Origin: Bacillus altitudinis 41KF2b
Lineage (GTDB): Bacteria > Bacillota > Bacilli > Bacillales > Bacillaceae
Direction of reading: 5' to 3'
DNA length: 64,000 bases
NCBI RefSeq assembly: GCF_000691145.1
Contig: NZ_ASJC01000003.1
Coordinates: 1 to 64,000 of the forward strand
The notes beneath the pieces were generated by a model. That model was given only the letters and a program-made list of their open reading frames with translations, made no database searches and was not told where the DNA came from. Position 1 is the stretch's first letter, and every line of letters starts with the position of its first letter. This document shows, piece by piece, positions 18,180 to 28,028 of this stretch. A program made the translations under genes and the position numbers.

Positions 18180-18500
18180 TAATCCTCATCATACAAGCTT
18201 TCTGCATGTGAGTGACGACTGAAATATACAAGAATGAGGACATATTCCGGCCCTCATTCCTTCTGTCCCATATTCGTAAAAGTCCATCTTACATGGCGTC
18301 CCTTTTAGATGCAACTATTATGCCTTTTTATTAGGCAGGAACAGCAGCGGTCTCATGATGATGTATTATCTTCATCGCACAAACTGTGGAAAGGCACAGG
18401 AAGCTCCTGTACCTCGTTCGGCCATTTCGATCATATGTAGAAGAATAGCTTATCCATTCTCCATCTTCCAATACATAATATGGTCAGTGTACGATATGTC
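18180..18500 (-). promoter_or_regulatory. Long structured 5' leader of greA
   Basis: About 320-340 nt of non-coding RNA between the predicted transcription start (near 18500) and the greA ribosome binding site. Visible minus-strand hairpins are GGTACAGGA-GCT-TCCTGTGCC and AGGAATGAGG / CCTCATTCTT, the latter about 80 nt upstream of greA without a proper T run. No credible open frame and no riboswitch class was recognised. Beyond the promoter, 18540-18760 shows nothing convincing. Confidence 0.5.
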
Positions 18501-18506
18501 TATGCT

Positions 18507-18535
18507 ATATTATTACAAAATTGCATTTTGATCAA
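18507..18535 (-). promoter_or_regulatory. Sigma-A promoter of greA
   Basis: TTGATC (18530-18535), 17-nt spacer, TAATAT (18507-18512) on the minus strand. Good match in both boxes; it is downstream of the udk terminator, so greA is independently transcribed. Confidence 0.7.
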
Positions 18536-18764
18536 GAATTGTTTGAAAATTTGTGATGATTTGTTTGTCGTTTTTTTAATATACTTTTACAAAGCAGGAA
18601 TAACTGAAACTTTCAGCATCCCATCGTGATTTTCCTGTCTCCATTTCGCAGCATTGTTTTCCTATCATATCAAATCTTTTATTCAGGGGGCTGCTTCTTA
18701 CAATGCTCACCGATGATTTCGGACTAGCCATTACTAAAGTATTGACTACAAGAGCATGATGTTG

Positions 18765-18792
18765 AAAAGACCTTTACGTCGTAAAGGTCTTT
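18765..18792. terminator. Terminator of udk
   Basis: AAAGACCTTTAC-GTC-GTAAAGGTCTTT hairpin with T/A tracts on both sides, 16 nt beyond the udk stop codon. Confidence 0.85.
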
Positions 18793-18807
18793 GTTCTTCT
18801 CCACCAT

Positions 18808-19440
18808 TTACTCTCCGCGGTTTTGAAGAATCGTTTGAATTTTTGTCACCATGAGGTCAATGGCCACATGATTTTGACCGCCTTCTGGGATGATGATATC
18901 GGCGTATCGTTTTGACGGTTCAATGAATTGATTGTGCATCGGTCTGACGACAGATACATATTGTTCAATCACGGAATCAATCGATCTGCCTCTTTCTTTC
19001 GTATCACGTAAAATACGGCGAATGATCCGAAGATCTGCATCAGTATCCACATACAGTTTAATATCCATTAAGTTTCTTAGACGTTCGTTTTCAAGAGCAA
19101 AGATTCCTTCAACGATGATGACATCTTTGGGTTCAACATGTACCGTCTCTTCTGAACGTGTGTTTAGTTTAAAATCATAAATCGGTTTTTCAATGGACTC
19201 GTACTTTAGCAGCGCTTCTACATGCTCAATCATCAGGTCATTGTCAAAAGCAAGCGGATGATCATAATTGGTCAGCAGGCGCTCTTCAAATGGCATATGA
19301 CTTTGATTTTTATAATATAAATCTTGCTGAAGCATGAGGATTGAATGTCCTTTAAATTTTTCGTAAATGGAATTGGTGACGCTCGTTTTACCTGAACCCG
19401 AGCCGCCAGCGATTCCAATCACCACTGGTTTTTTCCCCAT
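18808..19440 (-). CDS. udk: Uridine kinase
   Basis: Phosphorylates uridine and cytidine in pyrimidine salvage; 210 aa, usual length. P-loop GGSGSGKTS is at residues 11-19, then the uridine/cytidine kinase motif DHPLAFD and [10 protein letters not shown]. It follows trhP2 by 7 nt and is the last gene of the trmR-trhP1-trhP2-udk unit, ending in a terminator. ATG 19440 with the ribosome binding site AGGGGAAAT. Confidence 0.96.
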   Translation of the reverse strand: MGKKPVVIGIAGGSGSGKTSVTNSIYEKFKGHSILMLQQDLYYKNQSHMPFEERLLTNYDHPLAFDNDLMIEHVEALLKYESIEKPIYDFKLNTRSEETVHVEPKDVIIVEGIFALENERLRNLMDIKLYVDTDADLRIIRRILRDTKERGRSIDSVIEQYVSVVRPMHNQFIEPSKRYADIIIPEGGQNHVAIDLMVTKIQTILQNRGE

Positions 19441-19447
19441 GTGCCGG

Positions 19448-20716
19448 TTATTTCCCCTTTCTCATCATGTTGCTAGGGTATACTTTTTGATCAAGCTTAA
19501 ATTTCACAATTTGCAATGGATGACGAGCGGCATCGATTTCGTTCCCTTTTTCGTCCCAAATCGTCTCAATCTTACATGTGAAATTTTCGATTTCTGGACC
19601 GAAAAATTCAACTGCGTCGCCAGCTTTAAAGAAATTACGCTGCTGTAATGTGACAATTTGTTCTTGTTCATCATAATGAAGTACAAGACCGACGAAATCA
19701 AAGGTCGTTTTCTTTCCATGAATGCCAAACATTTGTTCATCCGTTCCTGGTACACCTTCAAAAAAGGCAGGAGCCGTGTCACGGTTGGCACATTTGTCTA
19801 ATTCATCGAGCCATTCTTGTTGAATGACGAAATTGTCTGGATCCGCACAGTAAGCATCAATGACTTTACGATAGACACTGACAACTGTTGCTACATAATG
19901 AATGGACTTCATTCGTCCTTCGATCTTTAAGCTATCAATTCCCATTTCGATCATTTGCGGTATGGATTCGATGAGTTTTAAATCTTTTGGACTCATCGCA
20001 AATGGTGCGTCTTCTTCACCGAATAAAGGCGCTTCCTCAGAGCCTTCTAGTTTATAAAGATCATAATCCCAGCGGCAAGATTGGCAGCAGCCCCCGCGGT
20101 TTGAATCTCTCGCTGTCATATGGTTACTGAGCACGCAGCGGCCAGAATAAGCAATACACATCGCCCCGTGAATGAACGTTTCGATTTCAATATCCACTTT
20201 TTCTTTCATTTCTTTAATCTCTAGGGCGCTTGTTTCACGTGCAAGGACCACACGCTCAAGCCCCTCTTCCTTCCAAAACTGCACCGCTTTCCAATTTGAA
20301 AGAGACTGCTGTGTGCTTAAGTGGACTTCAAGCTTTGGAGCTACTCGTTTGCATGTTTCAATAATGAGTGGATCAGCGACAATAATTCCCGCTACACCGG
20401 CTCCTTCAATCCCTTGAAGATATTCTTCCAGCCCGTCCATGTTTTCGTTGTGGGCGAAAATATTCGTTGTCACATAAATGCGAGCACCGTATTTGTTCGC
20501 AAATGCAACACCTTCTGCCATTTCTTCAATTGAAAAGTTATCTGCATTTGAACGAAGTCCAAATTCTTTCCCACCAATAAAAACAGCGTCTGCTCCATAA
20601 TGCACAGCAATTTTTAGTTTTTCTAAGTTTCCTGCTGGCGCTAGCAGTTCTGGTTTTTTTGTAATGACACGTTTTCCATCGATCACTTCAGAAATTCCAT
20701 CTTTTAAAAGTGCCAT
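19448..20716 (-). CDS. trhP2: Peptidase U32 family tRNA hydroxylation protein TrhP2
   Basis: 422 aa, known in B. subtilis as YrrO. Members of this U32 family act with prephenate-dependent chemistry to hydroxylate uridine-34 of tRNA to 5-hydroxyuridine, rather than as true collagenases. N-terminal TIM-barrel-like region with [14 protein letters not shown] and ADAVFIGG; a cysteine cluster in [13 protein letters not shown]...GGCCQSCRW (about residues 187-215) likely binds an Fe-S cluster; C-terminal domain from about 330. It pairs with trhP1 (20-nt gap) and trmR, which completes the modification. Confidence 0.92.
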   Translation of the reverse strand: MALLKDGISEVIDGKRVITKKPELLAPAGNLEKLKIAVHYGADAVFIGGKEFGLRSNADNFSIEEMAEGVAFANKYGARIYVTTNIFAHNENMDGLEEYLQGIEGAGVAGIIVADPLIIETCKRVAPKLEVHLSTQQSLSNWKAVQFWKEEGLERVVLARETSALEIKEMKEKVDIEIETFIHGAMCIAYSGRCVLSNHMTARDSNRGGCCQSCRWDYDLYKLEGSEEAPLFGEEDAPFAMSPKDLKLIESIPQMIEMGIDSLKIEGRMKSIHYVATVVSVYRKVIDAYCADPDNFVIQQEWLDELDKCANRDTAPAFFEGVPGTDEQMFGIHGKKTTFDFVGLVLHYDEQEQIVTLQQRNFFKAGDAVEFFGPEIENFTCKIETIWDEKGNEIDAARHPLQIVKFKLDQKVYPSNMMRKGK

Positions 20717-20736
20717 TTCCTCTGCCTCCTTTTATC

Positions 20737-22460
<1,724 letters not shown>

Positions 22461-22483
22461 CCTATAAAATGGATATAACAACG

Positions 22484-22521
22484 AAAAAAACTGCAGGCAA
22501 TTTCACCATTGTCTACAGTCT
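22484..22521 (-). terminator. Terminator of mltG
   Basis: Minus-strand hairpin ACTGTAGACAAT / ATTGCCTGCAGT (one mismatch, one G-U) followed by seven T, 20 nt beyond the mltG stop codon. Confidence 0.8.
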
Positions 22522-22540
22522 TTTTCCTTTCACATGAGCG

Positions 22541-23623
22541 CTAGTTGCTGCCTGTGATGTATTTCGCTTTCGCTTTGTTGTGCTCATTTAACGTTTTCGT
22601 AAAGACGACTTCGCCATTTTTCTTTGCTAGGAAGTAAACAAAATCTGTTTTCTCTGGATGGAGTGCTGCTTTCCAAGAAGATTCTCCAGCATTGGCAATA
22701 GGTCCAGGCGGCAGCCCTTTGTTTGTATACGTATTATAAGGTGATTTCACTTTTAAATCTTTGTAATAAACACGGGACTTATGCTCGCCAAGCGCATAAA
22801 GAACGGTTGGATCTGTTTGAAGCGGCATGTCCTTTTTCAACCGGTTATAAAACACACTTGAGATTTTTGCCCGGTCTGTTTTTTCGGTTGCTTCCATTTC
22901 TATTAGGGATGCCATCGTTAGGACATCATGGATGGACATCTTTCTCTTTTTCATGTCCTTTTCGTACGTTTTCACATATTGATCTGTTTGTTTAATCATC
23001 GTGTCAATGATGGTTTCAAGTGATTCATCCTCACGATAAAACGGATACGTCGCCGGGAATAAATATCCCTCTAACGGATGCTTGACTTGTTTCCCGTTCA
23101 CTTGTGATGTCACCGTTTTCGGGTATTTTTTCATCAATTTTTTAATAAAGGCTGGATCATCCAGCTTCGCTTCAACTTCTTTCGCTGAAAAATTCGTCTG
23201 GTTTGCAATAATGGCTGCAATATCAGACAACTGTTTCCCTTCAGGTATCACAAGCTGAAATGCGTAGTCTGTCCCGCCAGATGTCAGCTTTTGAATCAGC
23301 TGATCCGCATCCATTGTTTGTTTGAGATGAAAATAGCCCGCTTTAAAGCCTGACGCTTTTTTGTACTTTGCATAGTAAGTGAAAATCGTGTCATTTGAAA
23401 TCAGTTCATTTTCTTTTAAAATGCTCGCAATTCCACTGACAGATGTCCCATTTGGAATATGAATATTAATGGTTTGTTTGCTTTTTTGATCGACCGGCCC
23501 GAGTGCTGATTTTACATATAAAAAACCTGATAATGCTGCAATGATGATCACAGCAAGTACAGATAACAGGACGATCCCCATTTTTCGTTTAAAAAATGGT
23601 CGTTTCTTTTGTTCTGAAAACAT
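22541..23623 (-). CDS. mltG: Endolytic murein transglycosylase MltG
   Basis: 360 aa: basic N-terminus, one membrane helix (about 16-36), a LysM-like subdomain (about 45-125) and the YceG catalytic domain with the glutamate in ASLIEMEA (about residue 240) and the conserved YNTYTNKGLPPGPI motif near the end. It cleaves nascent glycan strands at the outer face of the membrane. B. subtilis yrrL sits directly beside yrzB; here a three-gene biotin-regulated operon lies between them. Confidence 0.95.
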   Translation of the reverse strand: MFSEQKKRPFFKRKMGIVLLSVLAVIIIAALSGFLYVKSALGPVDQKSKQTINIHIPNGTSVSGIASILKENELISNDTIFTYYAKYKKASGFKAGYFHLKQTMDADQLIQKLTSGGTDYAFQLVIPEGKQLSDIAAIIANQTNFSAKEVEAKLDDPAFIKKLMKKYPKTVTSQVNGKQVKHPLEGYLFPATYPFYREDESLETIIDTMIKQTDQYVKTYEKDMKKRKMSIHDVLTMASLIEMEATEKTDRAKISSVFYNRLKKDMPLQTDPTVLYALGEHKSRVYYKDLKVKSPYNTYTNKGLPPGPIANAGESSWKAALHPEKTDFVYFLAKKNGEVVFTKTLNEHNKAKAKYITGSN

Positions 23624-23696
23624 GCATGGCCCTCCTCACATCTAGCTTTTATAGTACATGATTCGACGGAGTTCGGCAATTACTTGCTCATGCATG

Positions 23697-24785
23697 TCAT
23701 GACAGAACTTGCCATAGTGTGGCTAAACCGACACCGCCTCCACTTCCAATTGCAGCCATGACATAACTTCCATTCGGTAAGGCGCGGGCTTCGTAAAACA
23801 GTCTCACCATCATAGCAGCTCCCGAGGCGCTATATGGATGCCCAAGACAAAGCGCACCGCCTCTTTTATTGATACGGTCATAAGGAATACCTAGTGTCCG
23901 GGCAATGAGTACTACTTTGAGCGCAAACGCTTCATTGATTTCAAAAAGTGCAACATCTTCTATCTTCACCTGTTCTTTATGTAAAAGTTTCTTGATTGCA
24001 TCAATTGGTGAAGCAGCAGGATAATGCGGGTCCATAGCGGTCACGGCACTCCCGATATACCGCAGCATAGGGCTGAAGCCTTTTGCCTCCGCTTCCGCTC
24101 TTTCCATCACAACGACGGCAGCTGCACCATCTGCTTCTTTACAGCTATTGGTCACAGTCACAGTACCTTTGCCTGGTAAAAAGACAGGTTTTGCCCGCTT
24201 TATCAAGCTTGCAATCGGTCTTATTTTAGCTGCCGCTTCATCTGTGCTCATCCCGCCAATCGGAACAATTTCTTCTGAATACGTTCCTTGCTTGAATGCG
24301 GTTATACTTCGTTCCCAGCTTAAAAGTGCATAGTCATCTTGCTCTTGTCTCGCAACTGAAAATCTCGACGCCGTCAGCTCTGCCGCTTCGCCCATATGAG
24401 GGTCCCCTATCCACTCTGGAGAAAAGCGGGCCCTTTCTTTCATTGGTGACCGAGAAATGCTTTCCGTTCCACCAGCGATATACATTGATCCCTCCCCCGA
24501 CTGAATCATGATGCACGCTGTTCTAATGGCTTCAAGACCGGAAGCACACTGCCTATCAATGGTCATACCCGGAATATGTAATGAAAGCCCTGCTTCTAAC
24601 GAGGACAGACGGGCAATGTTGCCACCACCCCCGACGACATTGCCTAAAATGACGTCATCTGGCTTGGTCACGTTTGAAAAATGCTGGATCAAGGGCGCAG
24701 CTAGATGCTCTGGCCGGTAATCCTTCAACATTCCATTTTTCTCACCGAAGGGCGTCCGCTTCGCTTGTACGATCACCGCTTGCAT
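23697..24785 (-). CDS. yhfS: Thiolase-family protein, YhfS-like
   Basis: 362-aa thiolase fold. The acyl-accepting cysteine is present (C80, IDRQCASGLEA), as are NEAFA and the catalytic histidine in LGHPYSASGA. The C-terminal CxGGG element, which supplies the second catalytic cysteine in ordinary thiolases, reads GSGGGVG, so that cysteine is missing. Start ATG 24785 behind GGAGGAACA; it overlaps the acyl-CoA synthetase gene by 13 nt. In B. subtilis the yhfU-yhfT-yhfS order is the same but elsewhere on the chromosome. A pimelate or fatty-acid-related role feeding biotin synthesis is a guess from regulation. Confidence 0.85.
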   Translation of the reverse strand: MQAVIVQAKRTPFGEKNGMLKDYRPEHLAAPLIQHFSNVTKPDDVILGNVVGGGGNIARLSSLEAGLSLHIPGMTIDRQCASGLEAIRTACIMIQSGEGSMYIAGGTESISRSPMKERARFSPEWIGDPHMGEAAELTASRFSVARQEQDDYALLSWERSITAFKQGTYSEEIVPIGGMSTDEAAAKIRPIASLIKRAKPVFLPGKGTVTVTNSCKEADGAAAVVVMERAEAEAKGFSPMLRYIGSAVTAMDPHYPAASPIDAIKKLLHKEQVKIEDVALFEINEAFALKVVLIARTLGIPYDRINKRGGALCLGHPYSASGAAMMVRLFYEARALPNGSYVMAAIGSGGGVGLATLWQVLS

Positions 24786-26233
24786 AATAGTTGTTCCTCC
24801 GCCCACTTTTTCATACTGGCACGAGCGATTTTCCCTCCTGATGTTTCGATCATTTTGTCCGTGACGAGCCATTTTTTTGGTACTTTGTATGCCGCTAATG
24901 TTTCTTTTACAGCTTGCCGAATGGTTTTTGTTTGTTGTACATTCTCAATAATGGCAACAGGGATTTCGCCCCAATATGGATCAGGAAGTCCAATCACGAT
25001 TGACCGATTCACCTCTGGCTGTTCATTCAGCACACGTTCAATTTCCTCTGGAAAAATATTCAGTCCCCCATAGACAATCATGCCATTCTCGCGGCCGCTC
25101 ATATACAAGTAACCATCCTCGTCAAGCCACCCCATATCATAAACGGTCAACCACTCTGCGGGCGGCTTTTTATCTTGTAAATAGCCTGAAAAAGACATTG
25201 GGCTTTTCACATAAATTCTCCCTATTTCATTTGGCTTGCAAACGGTTTGATCTGCCCTCCTGACTTCAACCTGAATAGAAGGAAAAGGCTTTCCGACAGA
25301 AGTAGGCTTTTGCAAAAAATCATCTGAAGATAAATAGGAGACAAAACTCAATTCTGATGTTCCATAAAAATCAAAAAATGTGATGTGGGGATAGCGGTTG
25401 ACGAGCTGTTTTTTTGAAGTGTTTCCCCAATCTGCACCAGAAGACAGGACAAGAAGCGGATGTTTTCCGAAGGCATCCATTTGCAGTAACGATTCTGTCA
25501 TGGTCGGAACCGTATAAATAGCCGTGATGTCTCCTCTTTCTAAGATGTTCTTTGCTTTCTCTGGCACAAATTTTTCTAACAATGTCACGGTGCCGCCGAA
25601 ATAAAGTGTGCTGATCGCACCGTATAAAAAATGAGAGGATAAAAGTGTGCCCAAAATCAGTACATGATCTTGATGTGTGATCCCAAAGACGGAAGCTGTC
25701 ATTTGAAAGCTCTCGATCCATGACTGCTGGCGTCTTATAAAGGCTTTGGGCGATCCCGTTGATCCTGAAGTAAATCCCATATAAAAAGCAGGATCTTCCT
25801 CCGGTTCACCTTTGTTCGATTGAACGTTTATGCTGAGGCTGATTCTTTCTTTCCATTCAGATAAAGAGAGCACTGGCATATCCAGCTTGTACTTTTCAAT
25901 CCTTTTGATATATCGATCTTCCACAATGACAAGGTCCGCGTCGCTTAATAAGAGCTTTTCCGCGCATTCCTTGTCACTCCACCGCGGATCAAGAGGCACC
26001 GCTGTCCATCCTGCAGAAGCTGCGCCAGCAAATAGTTGGAGAAACGGAACACCATTTGATACTAAAAAAGCGACTCTTTTTTGCTGATGAGGCATTTCTT
26101 TTAACCATTGTGCAGATGACTGGACACGCTTATGCCATTCTTCATAAGTAATTTTCTCTTTTTTATCTATGATCGCCATCTGATCTGGCTTCACTTTTGC
26201 ATGAGCTGCATAGCTTTCCGTTATTCTCATCAA
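24773..26233 (-). CDS. yhfT: Acyl-CoA synthetase (AMP-forming), YhfT-like
   Basis: Adenylate-forming ligase, 486 aa, activating a carboxylic acid to its CoA thioester. P-loop MGFTSGSTGSPKAF near residue 152, YGTSELSF near 290, the adenosine-ribose aspartate in VYDMGWLDEDGYLYMSGREN (about 370) and a C-terminal lysine in SGGKIARASMKKW. It overlaps bioY by 4 nt and yhfS by 13 nt, so all three are coupled. Under a biotin operator, a pimeloyl or other dicarboxylate-related substrate would make sense, but chain length cannot be read from the sequence. Confidence 0.88.
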   Translation of the reverse strand: MMRITESYAAHAKVKPDQMAIIDKKEKITYEEWHKRVQSSAQWLKEMPHQQKRVAFLVSNGVPFLQLFAGAASAGWTAVPLDPRWSDKECAEKLLLSDADLVIVEDRYIKRIEKYKLDMPVLSLSEWKERISLSINVQSNKGEPEEDPAFYMGFTSGSTGSPKAFIRRQQSWIESFQMTASVFGITHQDHVLILGTLLSSHFLYGAISTLYFGGTVTLLEKFVPEKAKNILERGDITAIYTVPTMTESLLQMDAFGKHPLLVLSSGADWGNTSKKQLVNRYPHITFFDFYGTSELSFVSYLSSDDFLQKPTSVGKPFPSIQVEVRRADQTVCKPNEIGRIYVKSPMSFSGYLQDKKPPAEWLTVYDMGWLDEDGYLYMSGRENGMIVYGGLNIFPEEIERVLNEQPEVNRSIVIGLPDPYWGEIPVAIIENVQQTKTIRQAVKETLAAYKVPKKWLVTDKMIETSGGKIARASMKKWAEEQLLCKR

Positions 26234-26796
26234 ACTGCTCGCCTCCCTCTATGTAAGTCCCTTTTTCGATAAGACATCGCTTGAATGATTTTCACCGTGA
26301 AGACAGCACATATCCCTGCTTTGATCAGATCACCCGGTAAATAAATGACACTGAACAGAGCTGCTTGCGTGATCTTTATATGCATCATCATGGCTTGAAA
26401 GGGAATTCCGCCTATATATAATACCCCGATACTGCATACCGCATAGATCAAAAATAGTCGTAAGGCCGTCACTTTCTTTAGCCGGTTCAGCCACAGGCTG
26501 ATCATAAAGGCAGCCACTGGATAAGCAAGTAAAAAACCACCGCTTGGTCCAAAAAAGACACCTATTCCGCCTCTCCCTCCAGATAAAAGAGGTGCGCCTG
26601 CTGCCACTATTAGAAGAAACAGAAGTAAACTAATCAGCGCTTGCTTTGGTTTTAACAGCCCTCCAGCAAGCAAAAGACCTGCGGTTTGCATTGTGATTGG
26701 TACAGGTGTAAACGCAAGAAAAATAGGCGGAATCAACCCTAACATCCCAATAACTGCTGTCATTAATGCCATTTGCATCATATCGTGAATTTTCAA
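26230..26796 (-). CDS. bioY: BioY-type biotin transporter (YhfU-like)
   Basis: Substrate-binding S component of a biotin ECF transporter, 188 aa with about six membrane helices and the conserved GGRGGIGVFFGPSGGFLLAYP block (here around residues 73-93). First gene of the yhfU-yhfT-yhfS type operon. A BirA operator dyad lies just upstream, overlapping the -35 box. Energising ECF module genes are not in this window and are expected elsewhere. ATG 26796; the ribosome binding site is GAGTGAGGAG. Confidence 0.92.
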   Translation of the reverse strand: MKIHDMMQMALMTAVIGMLGLIPPIFLAFTPVPITMQTAGLLLAGGLLKPKQALISLLLFLLIVAAGAPLLSGGRGGIGVFFGPSGGFLLAYPVAAFMISLWLNRLKKVTALRLFLIYAVCSIGVLYIGGIPFQAMMMHIKITQAALFSVIYLPGDLIKAGICAVFTVKIIQAMSYRKRDLHRGRRAV

Positions 26797-26832
26797 TTTT
26801 CATACTCCTCACTCGATGTTTTTGATAAAAAT

Positions 26833-26861
26833 AGCGTAAAAGGTCGAGTGATATATGTCAA
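26833..26861 (-). promoter_or_regulatory. Promoter of the bioY operon
   Basis: TTGACA (26856-26861), 17-nt spacer, TACGCT (26833-26838) on the minus strand. The -35 lies inside the downstream half-site of the BirA dyad. Confidence 0.6.
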
Positions 26862-26888
26862 CTAAATTTCAATAATAGTTTACATATA
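26852..26888. promoter_or_regulatory. BirA (biotin repressor) operator
   Basis: On the minus strand ATGTAAAC-N15-GTTGACAT, extended by TAT/ATA outside, an 11-bp-armed dyad with a single mismatch and the spacing typical of Gram-positive BirA sites. Position over the -35 box fits repression by biotin-loaded BirA. Confidence 0.75.
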
Positions 26889-26892
26889 GAAT

Positions 26893-26946
26893 GTAAAAAA
26901 AGACCTGTGAAGAAAGATCACAGAGATCATGTTCACAGGCCTTTTA
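26893..26946 (-). terminator. Terminator of the yrzB operon
   Basis: Minus-strand stem GGCCTGTGAA / TTCACAGGTC with an inner GATC-loop-GATC helix, followed by seven T. It ends 4 nt from the BirA operator of the next operon. Confidence 0.75.
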
Positions 26947-26952
26947 TTCGTT

Positions 26953-27237
26953 CTATTCTTCTTCGTCTTCTTGATCTAAGAACGTATTTAACGTTTCTTC
27001 AATCATGTCCCACTCTTCATCCGTTTCAATTGGCTCTAATTCGCCATCTTCACCGTCTTCGTTTGGTGTGAAGCTTGATGCATGAATTTCAATTTCTTCG
27101 TTATCTTGTTCAGAAATTGGGTAGTAAAGAACATATGATTTGTTAAAATGGTCGCTTTCAAAAGTAAATAGTACTTCGCAAAGCTGCTCATTTCCATTAT
27201 CATCAACGATTGTAATTTGCTTTTCTCCGTGTTCCAT
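26953..27237 (-). CDS. yrzB: YrzB, DUF1292 acidic protein
   Basis: 94 aa, strongly acidic (long Glu/Asp tail ending DQEDEEE), soluble. Third partner of the conserved yrzL-yrrK-yrzB trio downstream of alaS; function unknown. Start ATG 27237 is 5 nt after GAGGTGA. The GTG three codons earlier lies in that ribosome binding site. Confidence 0.9.
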   Translation of the reverse strand: MEHGEKQITIVDDNGNEQLCEVLFTFESDHFNKSYVLYYPISEQDNEEIEIHASSFTPNEDGEDGELEPIETDEEWDMIEETLNTFLDQEDEEE

Positions 27238-27252
27238 TTGATTCACCTCATT

Positions 27253-27669
27253 TTAATTTAAGCTGTCTAAGTACCCTTGAAGGATCATAACAGCCGCCAT
27301 TTTATCAATGACTTTTTTACGCTTTTGTCTGCTCACATCTGCAGAGATGAGCATTTTTTCTGCTGCCATCGTTGACAGACGCTCGTCCCAAAGCACAACA
27401 GGAACATTGTACGTGTTTTCTAACACTTTCGCAAATGATTGGCTGGCCTCGCCTCTTGGACCGACCGTACCGTTCATATTTTTTGGAAAACCAAGGACAA
27501 TTTTATCCGTTCCATATTGCGAGACGATCTCAGACAGGCGGCTGAGACCAAAGTCTCCGCCTGCTTCATCAATTTTAATGGTTTCAATCCCTTGAGCTGT
27601 CCATCCCATTTCATCACTGATTGCCACACCAAGGGTTTTCGTGCCTAAATCTAAGCCTAAAATTCTCAT
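27253..27669 (-). CDS. yrrK: YqgF/RuvX-family nuclease (putative Holliday junction resolvase)
   Basis: 138 aa with the RNase H-like fold: first aspartate in [17 protein letters not shown] (D6), conserved GFPKNMNG (about 74-81) and WDERLST (about 105-111). Family members act in rRNA 5' processing or at branched DNA. Three nt after yrzL and 15 nt before yrzB, so all three are co-transcribed. Confidence 0.93.
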   Translation of the reverse strand: MRILGLDLGTKTLGVAISDEMGWTAQGIETIKIDEAGGDFGLSRLSEIVSQYGTDKIVLGFPKNMNGTVGPRGEASQSFAKVLENTYNVPVVLWDERLSTMAAEKMLISADVSRQKRKKVIDKMAAVMILQGYLDSLN

Positions 27670-27672
27670 GTT

Positions 27673-27939
27673 TTACGCCTCTTTATGTGTCTCTAAGTAC
27701 GATTTAACCAATTCCTCAATTAATTCGTCTCGTTCTAGTTTACGAATTAGGTTGCGTGCATCCTGATGTCTTGGAATATAAGCAGGGTCGCCTGACAGCA
27801 AGTATCCGACAATTTGATTGATCGGGTTGTATCCTTTTTCTTGGAGTGCGTCATAAACTGTTATGAGCACTTCATTCACATTGGTTTCAGCTGAATCATC
27901 AGAGAAGTTAAACTTCATTGTCTTATCAAATGAACTCAC
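27673..27939 (-). CDS. yrzL: IreB-family regulatory protein YrzL
   Basis: 88 aa, homologous to IreB, the small phosphorylatable partner of the IreK/PrkC kinase in enterococci. Highly conserved core [18 protein letters not shown] and [14 protein letters not shown]. Start GTG 27939, 9 nt after GAGGTG; a GTG four codons upstream is part of the ribosome binding site. It follows alaS in the standard Firmicutes arrangement. Confidence 0.92.
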   Translation of the reverse strand: MSSFDKTMKFNFSDDSAETNVNEVLITVYDALQEKGYNPINQIVGYLLSGDPAYIPRHQDARNLIRKLERDELIEELVKSYLETHKEA

Positions 27940-28028
27940 TGCTTCTTGCACCTCTCTTCCAACATTCTACTAGCAAGCTTTTTTCTAACCGCTCATCTAA
28001 TACCATTATTCTACACTACATTGACTGA

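Noticed and set aside
18703-18759. 18-codon plus-strand frame in the greA-udk gap
   Set aside because: A G-rich stretch lies upstream, but 12 nt away, and no promoter or conserved features were seen.
24334-24516. 60-codon minus-strand frame within the thiolase gene
   Set aside because: Out-of-frame shadow of the thiolase, with no ribosome binding site.
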